Assembly (NCBI RefSeq): GCF_905147365.1
Contig: NC_056423.1
Span: forward strand, 1,344,501-1,408,500
Direction of reading: 5' to 3'
DNA length: 64,000 nucleotides
Source: Aricia agestis
Lineage: Eukaryota > Arthropoda > Insecta > Lepidoptera > Lycaenidae
The number at the start of each line of letters is the position of its first letter. Positions within the stretch are counted from its first letter, which is position 1. The position numbers and the translations under genes were made by a program. Of this stretch, positions 34,646 through 45,844 are shown piece after piece. Under the pieces are notes generated by a model, which worked only from the letters and a program-made list of their open reading frames with translations, did no database searches and was not told where the DNA came from.

Positions 34646-34793
34646 GGTCAATTCAGACTGCAACGCGACGCGTAGATGCATTTCTAATTTTGTACTGAAT
34701 TGACAGATTTGCAACGCAGTTAAAAATCTGTCAATTCAGTACAAATTTAGAAATGCGTCTAGGCGTCGCGATGCGGTCTAAATTGACCCTAAG
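34646..34793. mobile_element. MITE family J, cleanest copy
   Basis: Ends AGGGTCAATTCAGAC and GTCTAAATTGACCCT. The arms are inverted nearly throughout: cgcgacgcgtagatgcattt against aaatgcgtctaggcgtcgcg, and 'tactgaattgacagattt' against 'aatctgtcaattcagtac'. Non-coding, 148 bp. Confidence 0.8.
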
Positions 34794-34981
34794 TGTCTAA
34801 CACACTAGGCTGAAAAATCGCAGCCGAAGTTCCGCATGGTTACGCCTGCATGTATTTTAAATAACCGATGACACACCATGCCGAAATTCCGTCGCGTTAT
34901 ATTGTATACGTTTGACATTGCTGACGTAATGATGCCGAACTTCGGCCGCGGAACTTCGGCATGGTGTGTTTAGGCACTAAG
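34794..34981. mobile_element. Palindromic MITE abutting the family J copy
   Basis: Left TAAGTGTCTAACACAC and right GTGTGTTTAGGCACTAA are inverted; 'gccgaagttccgc' and 'gcggaacttcggc' lie inside. About 190 bp. Confidence 0.65.
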
Positions 34982-35104
34982 AGTAATGCTTAAAAGAGTG
35001 CACAGGAAAATAATGTCGTTAGATTTATGTTGACATTTCTAATGCTTTGCTCCAAGTACCGGGAAGCTATTAACCTTGACTATAATCTGTAGATCCAAAA
35101 CCAA

Positions 35105-35334
35105 TAGCTATGTCCACACTGTGCACTTTCATCTTAAATTTTCGTCATCAACTTTCATACTGGCGCATTCAATAATTGAATGCGTCAAGGAACGAAACGC
35201 CAATATTGTAATTTTTGAAGTTTTGGATACGGTCAGAGGGCATGCGTCGCGGGCATGCCTCACGTTCGCTGTTGACTGCGCTGTAACGCATGCCCTTGAC
35301 GAACAGAAAAAGGCGCAGTGTGGACAAAGCTATA
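35105..35334. mobile_element. MITE (TAGCTATGTCCACACTG ends)
   Basis: Left TAGCTATGTCCACACTGTGC, right GCGCAGTGTGGACAAAGCTATA. Inner inverted words 'gggcatgcgtcgcgggcatgcc' / 'gcatgccc'. 230 bp; the open frame across it is not coding-like. Confidence 0.68.
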
Positions 35335-35607
35335 GCTTCTATCTGTTTGTATACTTACGTAATAACAGCTAAAGTCTGCTCGCGTTAAGAAGAGAGTCAT
35401 CAACGCAATGAGGATCGTCGGAGTAAAAGACATCCAATAGATACGGATAATATAATATTATAATATATAATAATAAAATATGCAATATGGATGCAATTTG
35501 TTAGTCTGTCGTCGTTATTCATTGAGCTGATTTTGAAGAAATTGAGCATATTTTGGGTTTATTGAAGTGGCGGGTAACATCTATTAGTCTTTTCATAATT
35601 CATAGGG

Positions 35608-35735
35608 CCAAGCCACAACAGTGCGTTGCGGCGTCGCATCACAAAAATCTACGACGTCGCTGAACGCATCGTGGAAATTTGCGACGCGTCAGCGAGATTT
35701 CCGATGTCAATTTTGCGTTGTGACAACGCATCGCA
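35608..35735. mobile_element. MITE fragment cut by a Helitron
   Basis: 'gggccaagccacaacagtgc', 'gcgttgcggcgtcgc' against 'tgcgttgtgacaacgcatcgc' suggests an inverted-repeat element whose right end is overrun by the Helitron A remnant that follows. Confidence 0.45.
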
Positions 35736-35890
35736 TTATTAATACGAAAGTGTGTCTGTCTGCCTGTCTGTTACCTCTTCATTCCCAAACCACTGAGCCT
35801 TTGATGAAATTTGGTCAATGTGCATTTAATATTCGTTTCCCACACATTAAACGCACATCGACTCAACGGAGTTCCGGGCAACATCCAGTA
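35736..35890 (+). mobile_element. Helitron family A, decayed copy
   Basis: 'aatacgaaagtgtgtctgtc', 'tgttacctcttcattccc', 'tttgatgaaatttgg', 'caacggagttccgggcaaca' keep family order with many changes; the CTAG is now 'ccag'. Confidence 0.6.
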
Positions 35891-36220
35891 GACTCTATAA
35901 TTTCTTCTGTTTCTTATTGCTTAAGATATCTATGAGTCTTACACGTGGTTTAATATTAGCCTTGAAAATCCTCCAGCATTGATGAAGGCCAGAGAAATAA
36001 TTCCCTTTTATGCTCCTCGTATATTCCCTGAGCCTTGGGCAGCTTGAATGAGCGTGGGAGTTGTCCTTGGCCTTGGCTTTGAAAGGAATATGGGTATGTT
36101 CTACACTGCACCGAGATCTTACGCTGAATTAGAAATATGTTAAAACAAGAATTAAAGTCACTGAGTCATTGCGTTGAAATACAAAGATAAGACGATTTTT
36201 TAGGTTGCAGTAAAAAACTA

Positions 36221-36368
36221 ACCCTCTTATTAATAAACGCCCTATAAGCTTTGAATAGTTATACAGTGTTTTGTCTTCTTCAATCCAATTAAAAATTTCA
36301 CTTGTGTGACAGGAACAAAACACTATATAACTATTCAAAGCTTATAGGGCGTTTATTAATAAGAGGGT
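36221..36368. mobile_element. Short TIR element with long perfect arms
   Basis: ACCCTCTTATTAATAAACGC at the left is matched by GCGTTTATTAATAAGAGGGT at the right. The arms stay inverted for over 40 bp (tataagctttgaatagttat and complement) around a unique centre of about 50 bp. Confidence 0.8.
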
Positions 36369-36395
36369 AAAGGTTTAAAGTAATGACTAGACTAT

Positions 36396-37825
36396 TATAG
36401 GGACCGTGCAGAAACTATAGAGGGCGTCGTAATTCGACAGCAGCGACACGATGCGAGTAAAAGTAGTAACTTGTGAGTGACTTTGACTTCGCATTCTCTT
36501 TGACCCTAGCTGGCTAGTTTATAAGTGATTTTTCTATGTTTTAGACTATAAAATGATTTAATACTTACACTCCCAAGTTGCCACTTGCGGCCGCGAGAAC
36601 AACAACAGATTTCCAAGAATCAGCGATCGAAGGATTAAAGTAAAACACTAGATGACGCCCGCAACTCCGTTGCGCCAAAAATCATTTATCGCGAGAGAAC
36701 CGTACATTTTCTCGCAATAAAAAGTATCCTATGTGCTTTCCCGGGGCTCAAAGTAAATCCATACCAAATTTCAGCAAAATTGGTTCAGCGGTTTGGGCGT
36801 GAAGTGCTAACAGACAGACACACTTTCGCATTTATAATATTGAGTATGGATGAGTTTCTAACCGTAATCAAAGAACGAAAGCGTGAATAAAAATGTATAA
36901 AGCTTATCTAGTTATCTAAGAAAATATCTGAAAAAGTAATTAATAGCATCCATCAGCATAGAAAGTAAAAACTTGATAAATATTGCAATAAAATAATGAA
37001 GATGCAAAAATACTTAAGTAATTACTAAAAATGCTTGTGGATTAATAAAATAAAACAAGTTTACTAAAATAAATGCTTTTATTTCATCAACCTACTGCGA
37101 TTCGCTCGATACCATCTTTACAACTTTTGTCTGTCACTATTTTTAACTAGTGTACCTCATCAGTGCAAACTTATTTTCCTGTTCTAAGGGGCAAACACTA
37201 TATGAGTATTCTTTAAATAACACACAAAGACTGCACTATTAATCTTTTTCCTAATTGAAGAATCATCCTTTTGAGAACCAACACTTTGACAAGATGGTTC
37301 AAGTTCAATACTATCCTCAGTACTTTTGATGCAAATTTATGCGAATTAAAAGAGCGGTGCTTATGTATGTACATATATCAATTTAGATGGAAGCCAGTTT
37401 GGATGTTTACTGAAAGAAGCAACGGTTATAGGTTAGGTTCATATTGTGTTCATCAAAAATGAATTTATGTTTATAATCTACAAAATTCAGTGTTTTTACG
37501 AGTCTACACATAACGTTCATGGAACATTTTTAATGTTTTTACCGGCTTTTATCCATTTCTTTCGTTTTTCAATAAGCCAAGGCATGTGAATACTTTTGGC
37601 AGAAAAATAGTAAAATTTTACATCGTTCGATTTGCCTTTATTTTTCTTGTATGTATTATAACATCCGGAAATACAACAATGCACGAAAACACTCAAATTT
37701 CTCAAGAAATCTTAAAATTTTCTGTAGCTTGACTAGAGAAAATTTTAAGATTTCAATAAAATTTTCGTAAAAGTTTCGGCTACTCCTCACTAGTGGCAGT
37801 GTCATCGCTCTGCACGGTCCCTATA
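36396..37825. mobile_element. 1.4-kb non-autonomous TIR transposon
   Basis: Left TATAGGGACCGTGCAGA and right TCTGCACGGTCCCTATA form the terminal repeats (right has one mismatch). The inside has no transposase. It carries a Helitron A copy (36648-36850) and a small palindrome (37706-37754; GAAATCTTAAAATTTTCT and complement). Confidence 0.65.
36648..36850 (-). mobile_element. Helitron family A copy nested in a TIR transposon
   Basis: CTAGATGACGCCCGCAACTC at the left and 'atttataatattgagtatgga' at the right; the middle matches the family. It lies wholly inside 36396-37825. Confidence 0.83.
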
Positions 37826-38315
37826 AAAATATTCTCAGTAATAATATTTTGTCGCCCGGTAATTCTAAATAATAAATAATGTATTGAGACATCAACACTT
37901 ATGTAATTATGTAAACCTATGTAAGATTCACGATATCACATAGGCTTATCTAAGGAAAACACTTATTTATACGTCTTTGCTACTTTTTTCACGGGACTAA
38001 AAACAAGAAATATTTATATTGCTTTTAACCGTTTCCGTGCGGATGTCACCGATAGGCATCATGGGCAGCTTTTCTGTATGACGGGTGACGCCTGAGAGGA
38101 GATAAAATGTTTACCTGTAAAACTGTGATGAAATTACATTATTCAGAGGTTTCCCCTCAATGAAAGTGGCTTTATTTTTCACGTATTTTACGTGTACAGT
38201 GTTACTTTTAGGATATTGCATAAAAACTTACACTTCAGGAGTCCTAAACATTTTATAAATATATAACGCCAACACCAGCAAAATCTCACATCAACATAAT
38301 TTATTCTTATAACTA

Positions 38316-39060
38316 ACTAGCAGCCCGCCCCTGCTTCGCACGAGTATGAAACGAACATTTCTAAAGTTGCTGGTGTTATTAACCCGACGAGAGTGTGGTA
38401 AGATGGTAGTCTTAGTGTCTACCCACTAAAAAATTGTGGGTGCTCCGCTTTCACTCCACTGTCGAGTAAAAGAGTTTTCAATGCGAACTACCCTGCCAAA
38501 ATGAACCTTTATTCAAATGGATGTATTTGGATAATCCACAAATAATAAAAACTAAGGAAACGTAACTCCTATACTTCAACCGTTTTGAATTTGGTTCCTT
38601 TTTGCACACTAAAATATGACAATAGCTATGAAACACTAACGCTCAAATTTACGAAAAACAGCCGTTTACAATAATTATTGTCACTTGTATAATTACACAA
38701 AATTATGCATGTATTCGGGTCTCTTTTTGCATAAAGTATGCATGTATTCTGGTTTCTTTTTGTAGCTCGCGGAACAATTTTTTTGACGCAGTTACTCTTT
38801 CTTAGTTTTTATTATTCGTAGAATACATCATTTTTTTTGATTTGATTTGTTGAATTCAGATATTTCAATCAAAAACTACCACTTAAACAACGTTGATTGT
38901 TTATAAAATGCTATAAAAAGTAGATACATTTTTTGGCGTTATACATGACTTGCATGTAATATCCCGTTCTACAATAAAACGAAAATAAATTGATCAATAT
39001 AGCCAAAGGTTTACAACACCTGATAAAAATAAATTACTTACCTTCCATTTCTGTTTGTAC
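38316..39060. other. Repeat start and AT-rich filler
   Basis: 'ctagcagcccgcccctgctt' at 38317 resembles a reversed Helitron 3' end, but no matching 5' end is visible. The remainder shows nothing recognised. Confidence 0.35.
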
Positions 39061-39073
39061 ACGTAAATAATCA

Positions 39074-40204
39074 CTTTTAAATACTGGTCTGATCTTACTA
39101 GATATAGAAAAAGCTTTTGATATGGTGTGGCATGATGGGCTTCTTCACAAGCTTATTGTTTGTGGCGTACCCTTATATATGGTCAAATTGCTACGGTCTT
39201 ACCTGATAGGTCGTAAAATCGCAGTCCACATTGGCGATGCAAAGTCCGTTTACCTGTTGGTTGAAGCTGGTGTTCCCCAGGGATCCATACTGGGACCGTA
39301 CTTATTTTTAATTTTTATCCACGATGTTCCTTTCCAACCCCGAACGTTCCTGGCTTGTTTCGCCGACGATACAGCTTCTTATACATCTTCGAAAGATTTC
39401 GACATCGTGATAGGCCGCCTTCAGTTTTCCTTAGAACTGCTCCAAAATTTCTTTACCACATGGAAATTAAAACTCAATGAGAACAAGACTGAAGCCATAC
39501 TTTTTACTCGGCAAAGAAAACTTCCCAAAAGGTTGTTGAAGATATCAGGTCACTCTATACCGTGGAGCTCGTCCGTAAAATATTAAGGTGTAACTTTGGA
39601 TGCCAAGTTGAATTGGTCCAAACAGGTTAGCCAGCCAGCAGCAGCCAGCAAAGGAGCACAAGCAATTGGCTCTCTTCATCCTATCTTGAATAGGAGAAGT
39701 TCGCTTAGCCCCCACACTAAATTAAGAATCTACTCAACATTAGTTCGAACCTGTATAACATATGCGTGCCCCGTTTGGAGTAGCACTTCTAATACTAATT
39801 ACCAACTATTGCGGACTATTCAAAATAAAGCCATTAAAATTGCATTCAATACGAAATTTCGTACTAATCTCAGTAACATTCACCTAGAATTAAAATTCCC
39901 TACGTTACGAGAATATATCCTTAAACTTGCACATAAATTTTATCTAAAAAATAAAACTCATTTCAATACCCTAATTTCTTCCATCGCACGATCTAGAAAA
40001 GAAGACTTAAATTATATCGATAAATACGGCACATACCGCTTGTCCCATCACTATCTGTTGTTTCCTACCCCCTTAGGTAGGTTCCCAGTCCCCTCGGTCG
40101 TCGTGTGGCGAGCGTGCGCGCGGGGCAGGGCAGCTCATCGCACGCGCCGAGCTCGGCCAGTTCACTATCTAATGACGAGTAAACCTACCGTGTTTATTTG
40201 TTAA
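39074..40204 (+). pseudogene. Jockey-type LINE reverse transcriptase, 5'-truncated, one stop
   Basis: The frame opens inside the polymerase: LLDIEKAFDMVWHDGLLHKL, then GVPQGSILGPYLFLIF, then the catalytic FADD (CFADDTASYTSS). At 39584 a TAA falls where KYLGVTLD is expected, so a TTA leucine codon has become a stop. The same frame then continues GVTLDAKLNWSKQVSQ, YACPVWS and IQNKAIKIAF, typical of the jockey/CR1 group, to the stop at 40202. The N-terminal half of the RT and all of the endonuclease are missing, as usual after incomplete target-primed reverse transcription. The tail runs to about 40515, with an AATAAAG signal near 40500. Confidence 0.85.
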
Positions 40205-40880
40205 TTATTAAATTTTGATTAAGTATGAAAACAAATATGTATAATGTATGTCTACTGTAATGGTGTAAGTTGCGTATCTATTACTATAATCTTTTGGCGC
40301 TAAAAGTAAATTGCTAACTAAGCATTTACGTATGAATTACAATAATAAACAAGTGCAGTTCTGTAAACGGTCTGATAAAAATTTAACACAAAATCATGCA
40401 GATAACTTTAAAAGGTGCGCTTAGCCTGTAAGTTTAAATATTGCATGTTTTCAGTATAATTGTGTCAATCCAATTGTATGTGTACCTATTATTATGTTCA
40501 ATAAAGAATTTTGAAAAACAAACTGAACTATAATTCCGTTCACGTTCGCTTTTGGGTCGCTACTCAAAGAAAAACAATTGGAAACAGACGAAACAGCCAT
40601 AAATTACAATCCCTGGCGGGTGGCGCCCGAGAGGAGATATCAAAGTTCCTGGCGGTAGGCGCCTCAGAGGAGATACGAAATATTTGTTCGCAGCCAGGCG
40701 CGTGAAATTGCCAAAAATGACACCGCACTGAATCGGTTAAACAAAAGTAAGTTTAGTATCATCGGAGCGTGTTTATCGCAAAAAATAAACCTTTCTTTAT
40801 TTTAATGTTACACAGTAACTATAGCAATATCTGTATAATTATAGAGATTAGGTCGATGATCTTTTAAATTCAATAGTGCA

Positions 40881-41042
40881 CTATCAGAGAAGTTGATTCA
40901 TAGGTAGTTGGCGGACCTACGTCATTTGGTTTGGTCTAGTTATGTCAATTCAATATTAGTCGAGATCTGAAGCTGAAGGCTAGGTTTGACGTAACGCAAT
41001 CAAATTATGTAGGTCCGTTGCCTATGAATCAATTTCTTCGAC
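40881..41042. mobile_element. AAGTTGATTCATAGG-type MITE, best copy
   Basis: AGAAGTTGATTCATAGG at the left and CCTATGAATCAATTTCTTC at the right are inverted; 'gcggacctacgtcatttgg' faces 'caaattatgtaggtccg'. Confidence 0.72.
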
Positions 41043-41343
41043 GGCCAAGGCGTAGCGGAGTTACAGTTTTAATTTTTGATTAGTTTTATACTACAAAGTC
41101 GCAAGTGGAACACACCTTTGACATTGACTTTGACCGTGACATTCAGCGAAGGTCCTGCATCTGCGTCGTACTCTTGTTATATAATTTAATGCAAAATGTA
41201 TTCACTTTCTCCTTTGTGTATCATCAGCATTCATTTAAAAACGACCTTCTGAAGTAAAGTTTTATATTACATAGAGCTTGAGAAAATTGAAATTGTAAAA
41301 TAAGGCTCAAGATGTAGCTCAAGATACAGATACAATAAACTTT

Positions 41344-41520
41344 TGATGACCTATGTGGCTCAGTGGATCAAGCACGGGCAAGGGCCCTAAAGCCAAGGGT
41401 CGCTGGTTCAAATTCCATTAAAATAAGAGATTGATGACCGCGTAAAAACTAATATTTGGACCCAACACTTTATTATTATGTATCTGCGTATAAATAAATA
41501 TATACAATTTTTAGCTTACT
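41344..41520 (+). mobile_element. tRNA-headed SINE, third family
   Basis: A-box-like TGGCTCAGTGGATCAAGC and B-box-like GGTTCAAATTCC at tRNA-like spacing, followed by an AT-rich tail ('aataaatatatacaattttt'). No acceptor-stem pairing is visible, so not a tRNA gene. Confidence 0.55.
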
Positions 41521-41770
41521 TAAAAAAAGAATAAAGGCACCATACACATACAGGACTATTGAAAGTAAAAATAAGGTCTTGGAAATAGGTCGAAATGACA
41601 ACATAACAAAAGAATTTATAACAACTGTACCTGAGTGGTACTTATAATCGTAACCCAGTAACCTACTTGCACCCTAAGCCTCTTTATTTATTCAAAGGGT
41701 TGCTCTGAAATATTTTATACTGACTTTGACAAGTATTTTTGCTTAGTAATTGAAATGATAGCTTTTTTTA

Positions 41771-41960
41771 AGCAACTCCGTTGCGCATATATTCGTATAT
41801 CGTGCGGTAACCGTACATTTTTTCGGGATAAAAATTATCCTTAGTCCTTTCCCGAGAATCAAAGTATCTTCGTTTCAAATTTTAGCTAAATCGGTTTAGT
41901 GGTTTGGGCGTGAAGAGGTAACAGACAGACATATTTTCGCATTTATAATATTAGTATGGA
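41771..41960 (-). mobile_element. Helitron family A copy
   Basis: 'gcaactccgttgc' hairpin near the left, 'gggcgtgaagaggtaacag' and the 'ataatattagtatgga' end at 41960. The CTAG end is lost. Confidence 0.78.
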
Positions 41961-42136
41961 AGAATAATGGTACTCGTAGAATAAGAGCATAAAATATAAT
42001 AAGTTATGCTTTGAATTGTAGTGCTTATCACAAAATTCTCAGTATAAGTTTAATTTTCATGCCATTTAGAACTTGCCACCATTATAGCGAAGCTGTGTAC
42101 TCTATAGCACGCATGATCGACGTCAATCATAGGTAT

Positions 42137-42285
42137 TTTTTTTTTACAAAATGAGGGGGAAACGAGCAAACGGGTCACCTGATGGAAAGCAACTACTGTC
42201 GCCCATGAACACTCGCAACATTAGAAGAGTCGAAGGCGCGTTGCCGGCCTTTTAAGAGGGAATGCGCTCTCTTCTTGAAGGTTTG
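42137..42285 (+). repeat. 'gcaaacgggtcacctgatgg' interspersed repeat
   Basis: 'aaacgagcaaacgggtcacc', 'gtcgcccatgaacactcgca' and 'ggcgcgttgccggcctttta' recur at 49152-49262 and, reversed, at 13060-13160 and 53262-53370. Confidence 0.65.
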
Positions 42286-42946
42286 CAGGTCGTATTCGAG
42301 AGTTTTACTGTGAGTGGGTGGCAGTGACGTGAAAAATTAGGAGGAATACAAAACACTCCATTTTGCGCATTCGTAATCGCTTTTATTGGTCTATCTTGGC
42401 TAACTTTGCGTCATTTGACTTTGCTATCTCTTTGCTTCGCTGTTAAAAGAGAATTTAATTTTAATATTGGATAAAAATGGAAAGAAAAAATAATAAGCGG
42501 AAAAAAGGCGATTTAATTTCAAACGGAGGGCATTATGCAAAACGGTGGCATCCAAATAAAAAATTATAACCCACACGAGCCATTGAACATCAGAAAGGAG
42601 ACCTCAAATGAATGCAAAATATACTCGATAGCAAAAAACTTATTTGCATAAATGCTGAATATTAACCGTATATATTAAATACGATTAGAAACAAATGCTT
42701 TTTTAAGGGGCAACTTTTGGAATTTTGTTTGGGAATAATCTTTTATGGGACGCTTTTTGTGTCTGCTTCAGTGTATTATATCCAAAGAATTCTATTTAAA
42801 TAGAAGTCTTTGGTTATATCATGGACCATGGTATAATAATCAAAGGTTTTTCCAGTTCTATAATGGTTTATTAATTAGAGGTTATTTTAGATCATACAGG
42901 AAATAATGGGAAAAGATTCATGCACTATCTTTGCCTTTATTGAGCA
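42286..42946. other. No feature recognised
   Basis: AT-rich; no supported ORF or shared repeat. Confidence 0.4.
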
Positions 42947-43156
42947 CTAGATGACGCCCGCAACTCCGTTGCGCCAAAATTCGTTTATCGCGTGGGAACC
43001 GTCCATTTTTTCTGGATAAAAAGTATCCAATGTCCTTTCCCGGGACTTAAAGTATCTCCATGCCAAATTTCAGCAAAATCGGTTCAGCTGTTTAAGCGTG
43101 AAGAGGTAACAGACAGACAGACAGATAGACAGACAGACGGAAAGACAGACGGACGG

Positions 43157-43187
<31 letters not shown>

Positions 43188-43240
43188 GAAAGACAGACAG
43201 ACGGACAAAAACACTTTCGCATTTATAAAATTAGTATGGA
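42947..43240 (-). mobile_element. Helitron family A with an expanded GACA/GGAC tract
   Basis: CTAGATGACGCCCGCAACTC to 'aaattagtatgga'. The tetranucleotide tract (about 43110-43206) is the longest in the window and mixes gacaga and ggacgg units. Long plus and minus open frames across it encode only low-complexity peptide. Confidence 0.87.
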
Positions 43241-43251
43241 TTTGACTACTA

Positions 43252-43433
43252 TCTAAGATACAAAATTCTCGTGTCACAGTGTTTGTGCGCGAACTCCTCC
43301 AAAACGGCTCGACCGATTTTAACGAAATTTTGTATGTACATTCGTTAGGCCTACTTTTTATATTGATACAAGTAATAATTTATAATATAATATGACAAAA
43401 CAAAGTTCGGCAAATGCTTACCGGGTCAGCTAG
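43252..43433 (+). mobile_element. Helitron family B, internally deleted
   Basis: TCTAAGATACAAAATTCTCG start; 'aaacggctcgaccgatttta'; end 'ggcaaatgcttaccgggtcagCTAG'. It begins 12 bp after the family A copy. Confidence 0.8.
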
Positions 43434-44077
43434 TTATATAATAAAATATCTACTATAGCATATTGTAAGCAAATACGTGTCACTGAAACTCTTAGGTATG
43501 AGAAAACAACGTGTTCCACTTGAGTTACTGCTTAAATTAAAATAATAGCAGATACAAAAAAAAAAATCGAGAAAATCTGAGACTTTTCCTAATTAGGAAA
43601 ATTCCATCGAACGGAACAAGACATTTATCAGAAACAATTAAGCGGAGTGAATGTATAAGATGATTGTTGGCTCTATTTGTAGGCGAGACATCTTTACGCT
43701 TGCATAATTTGTGGTACAAGTCATAAGCTTACGTCTTCCAACTTTGTTGCTGTTTTTTGCTATTTTTGCTTGCTTTTACGAATTGTGAACCAAATCGATG
43801 TTAGCGTGATTTATAAAGGCAATAACAAGAAAGTATTCAAAGTTCTAAAGTAAAGACAAAATGTTAAAAGCATGCCTGCGAAACAGTTAAAATTAAAAAT
43901 AGTTACGCTACAATCATTATAGTTTCTAGAAAAATAGTTGTAGCACAGTAAAGTGTATTTTTAATTTAAATCATGAATAAAAACTTTTTTGATTTGGTAT
44001 CTACAGCGTTACCTATAATCGCATTAAAAATGCACACTAGTTACAAATCTAAATTAAGATAACATAACGTAATATCT
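43434..44077. other. No feature recognised
   Basis: AT-rich with short A tracts; no supported ORF. Confidence 0.4.
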
Positions 44078-44525
44078 ATGGACGCTTCACACCACGTCAG
44101 TCTGGCCCCGTGCTAAGTACCTGAAGGACTTGTGTTGAAGTATATTTGAAATTTCCGCGTTTTGGTTTGAATATTATGGTACTTATATTAAAAAAAAATG
44201 TTTTTTTTTGTCTATGCACTCTGTGCTCTGTGTTCTCTCTCTGCTAAAATTATCATGGCTGTAATGTGCTCGTAATTTACATAAGTGGAAAATAAAATAA
44301 AATAACAAGTTGAAACTGTTTTATTACAACAACTTGTGTTACGGGTACCAGATAACGGAAATATATTTAATACTTTTATATTATACATATATTTAAGATT
44401 ATTATTATATCATACATCCAAGACCCAGGAACATTGAATATTTTTGTTCCGTCGGCGGGATGCGAACCCACGACCCCCGGCTTGCGCTACCAACGCGCCA
44501 CCAACTGAGCCACAGAGGTCGTCAA
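44078..44525 (-). mobile_element. SINE S1 interrupted by a 195-bp insert
   Basis: Tail 'catggacgcttcacaccacg'-like at 44085, head with minus-strand B-box-like GGGTTCGCATCCC and A-box TGGCTCAGTTGG near 44510. The family sequence breaks at 44136 and resumes at 44332 with a repeated ACTTGTGTT. The part 44341-44400 provides the empty site for the LTR insertion in the related SINE. Confidence 0.8.
44137..44331. mobile_element. 195-bp insertion with a 9-bp target duplication
   Basis: Flanked by exact ACTTGTGTT (44128-44136 and 44332-44340). The ends (GAAGTATATT / ATTACAACA) show no terminal inverted repeat. The inside has an A/T run and 'aaaataaaataaaataaca'. Unassigned; a short retroposed piece is possible. 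Confidence 0.6.
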
Positions 44526-45045
44526 TAATGATTAGCTACTATACCCTTACCTTACCATTCCAAATATTATCTTGCCTATCCATACTTGTTTCCGCTGCCT
44601 CTTATGCCTCAAACCGCGCACAATTCTTTATCATTTATCAACGTCTCATCCCGACATCCGACCATCAGATTACCGCGACATCTTCCCCCCTGCCCCTCGC
44701 CCTCACCCCCCTGACATCTTCCCTCGTGACACGCCTTTTGACTTGTTATTAATCTGTAACATCATTAATTACCATCACAGCTTATCCATTAAGACATTGT
44801 TCTTGGGAATTACTTTCGGTAATAGGATTTCCATGTTATCTTAATTAGGTTTTCGCAAAAAAAGAAGAAGAGTTTATCTTTTTTGTAGTTTGATTTTTGC
44901 AATAAATAACTTTTTTTTTATTGTGATAAAATTTAGAGATTTCAGCACAAATCGTGGTTCTATATCATGCTATTAAATTGAAGATAGAGTTACTAACTCT
45001 TAATGATTAGTACTTAAATAATATTTAACATTTTGAATTATTTCA
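44526..45045. other. No feature recognised
   Basis: A plus-strand open frame starting in the SINE head runs to 44752 but has no recognisable domain. Confidence 0.4.
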
Positions 45046-45120
45046 ACATGGGAATCGAACCCAAGGAGTGGAAAGGCAAACTCTAACCTACTATACCACA
45101 GAGATGTTACTAGCCCTAAA
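45046..45120 (-). mobile_element. tRNA-like SINE head
   Basis: Minus strand: A-box-like TGGTATAGTAGG and B-box-like GGTTCGATTCC. The remainder of the element was not delimited (possibly to about 45245). Confidence 0.5.
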
Positions 45121-45844
45121 ACAGCGGGTCCTAAAAACAACTTACCTACTTCGATAAATGTTTTGTGCCCAATTGACTATCCTTAATTCCCCTCCATTTT
45201 GGACTGAGATTGTGCCTGATGATGATGACGAGTTGAATAACATTTTCAATGCAGTCTGGATCTTTTTCTAGCTCAATTTCCCTAATACCTGGTCTGCATG
45301 CGGATGGGCCAGGTGCAAGACGTTCTACCTCGCTCAGTCTTGATGAAACTCATACAAATACTCGGATTATATTAATACACTTTAAAATATTGGAAAGTTT
45401 CAAGTTAATTCCTGGCTAAGAGAGAGTTGGTATGAGTAGAATGTGTTGTTTTGGTTAGTATTGCAGTAAGTTTTAAAGTATAATTATTAAATATGACGAA
45501 AACTGACCTTTAATTTTGACTTGACTTAATTTAACCAAAAGTTTGACAGAAAATGTGTGGAGATTATAAAAAAAAACATTTAATTAAAGTTAAGTAATCG
45601 TTAAATATCTCTCGGCTGGGAGAGCTTACATACATATTTTGACATCTCTAATAGCATATTATCATTCTCACATTTAGGTTAATTATAGCTTCCAAACGTA
45701 TTTTGATATAGATTTCAATTTATGAGAGAAGAAACATATTTCTGTCATTAAATATATCATGGTGATAATCTTAGTAGTATATTTCAAATTGTTTGTTTTG
45801 AAAGTTTATTCAATGCAGAACTCTTTACCTTTTATAAAATAAAC
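45121..45844. other. No gene recognised
   Basis: AT-rich; one gatgatgatga run near 45218. Confidence 0.4.

Larger units (their letters stand above)
38024..40741. mobile_element. Candidate TIR-bounded element enclosing a LINE
   Basis: Left TTTAACCGTTTCCGTGCGG + ATGTCA and right TGACA + CCGCACTGAATCGGTTAAA are inverted with few mismatches. Near both ends the word 'gacgcctgagaggagata' or 'gcgcccgagaggagata' recurs (38088 and 40622), repeated again near 40650. The enclosed part includes a LINE fragment, so this is either one transposon with a LINE insertion or two elements of one family. Confidence 0.5.

Noticed and set aside
43092..43277. Open frames across the GACA/GGAC tract on both strands
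   Set aside because: Low-complexity translation of the tetranucleotide repeat in a Helitron.
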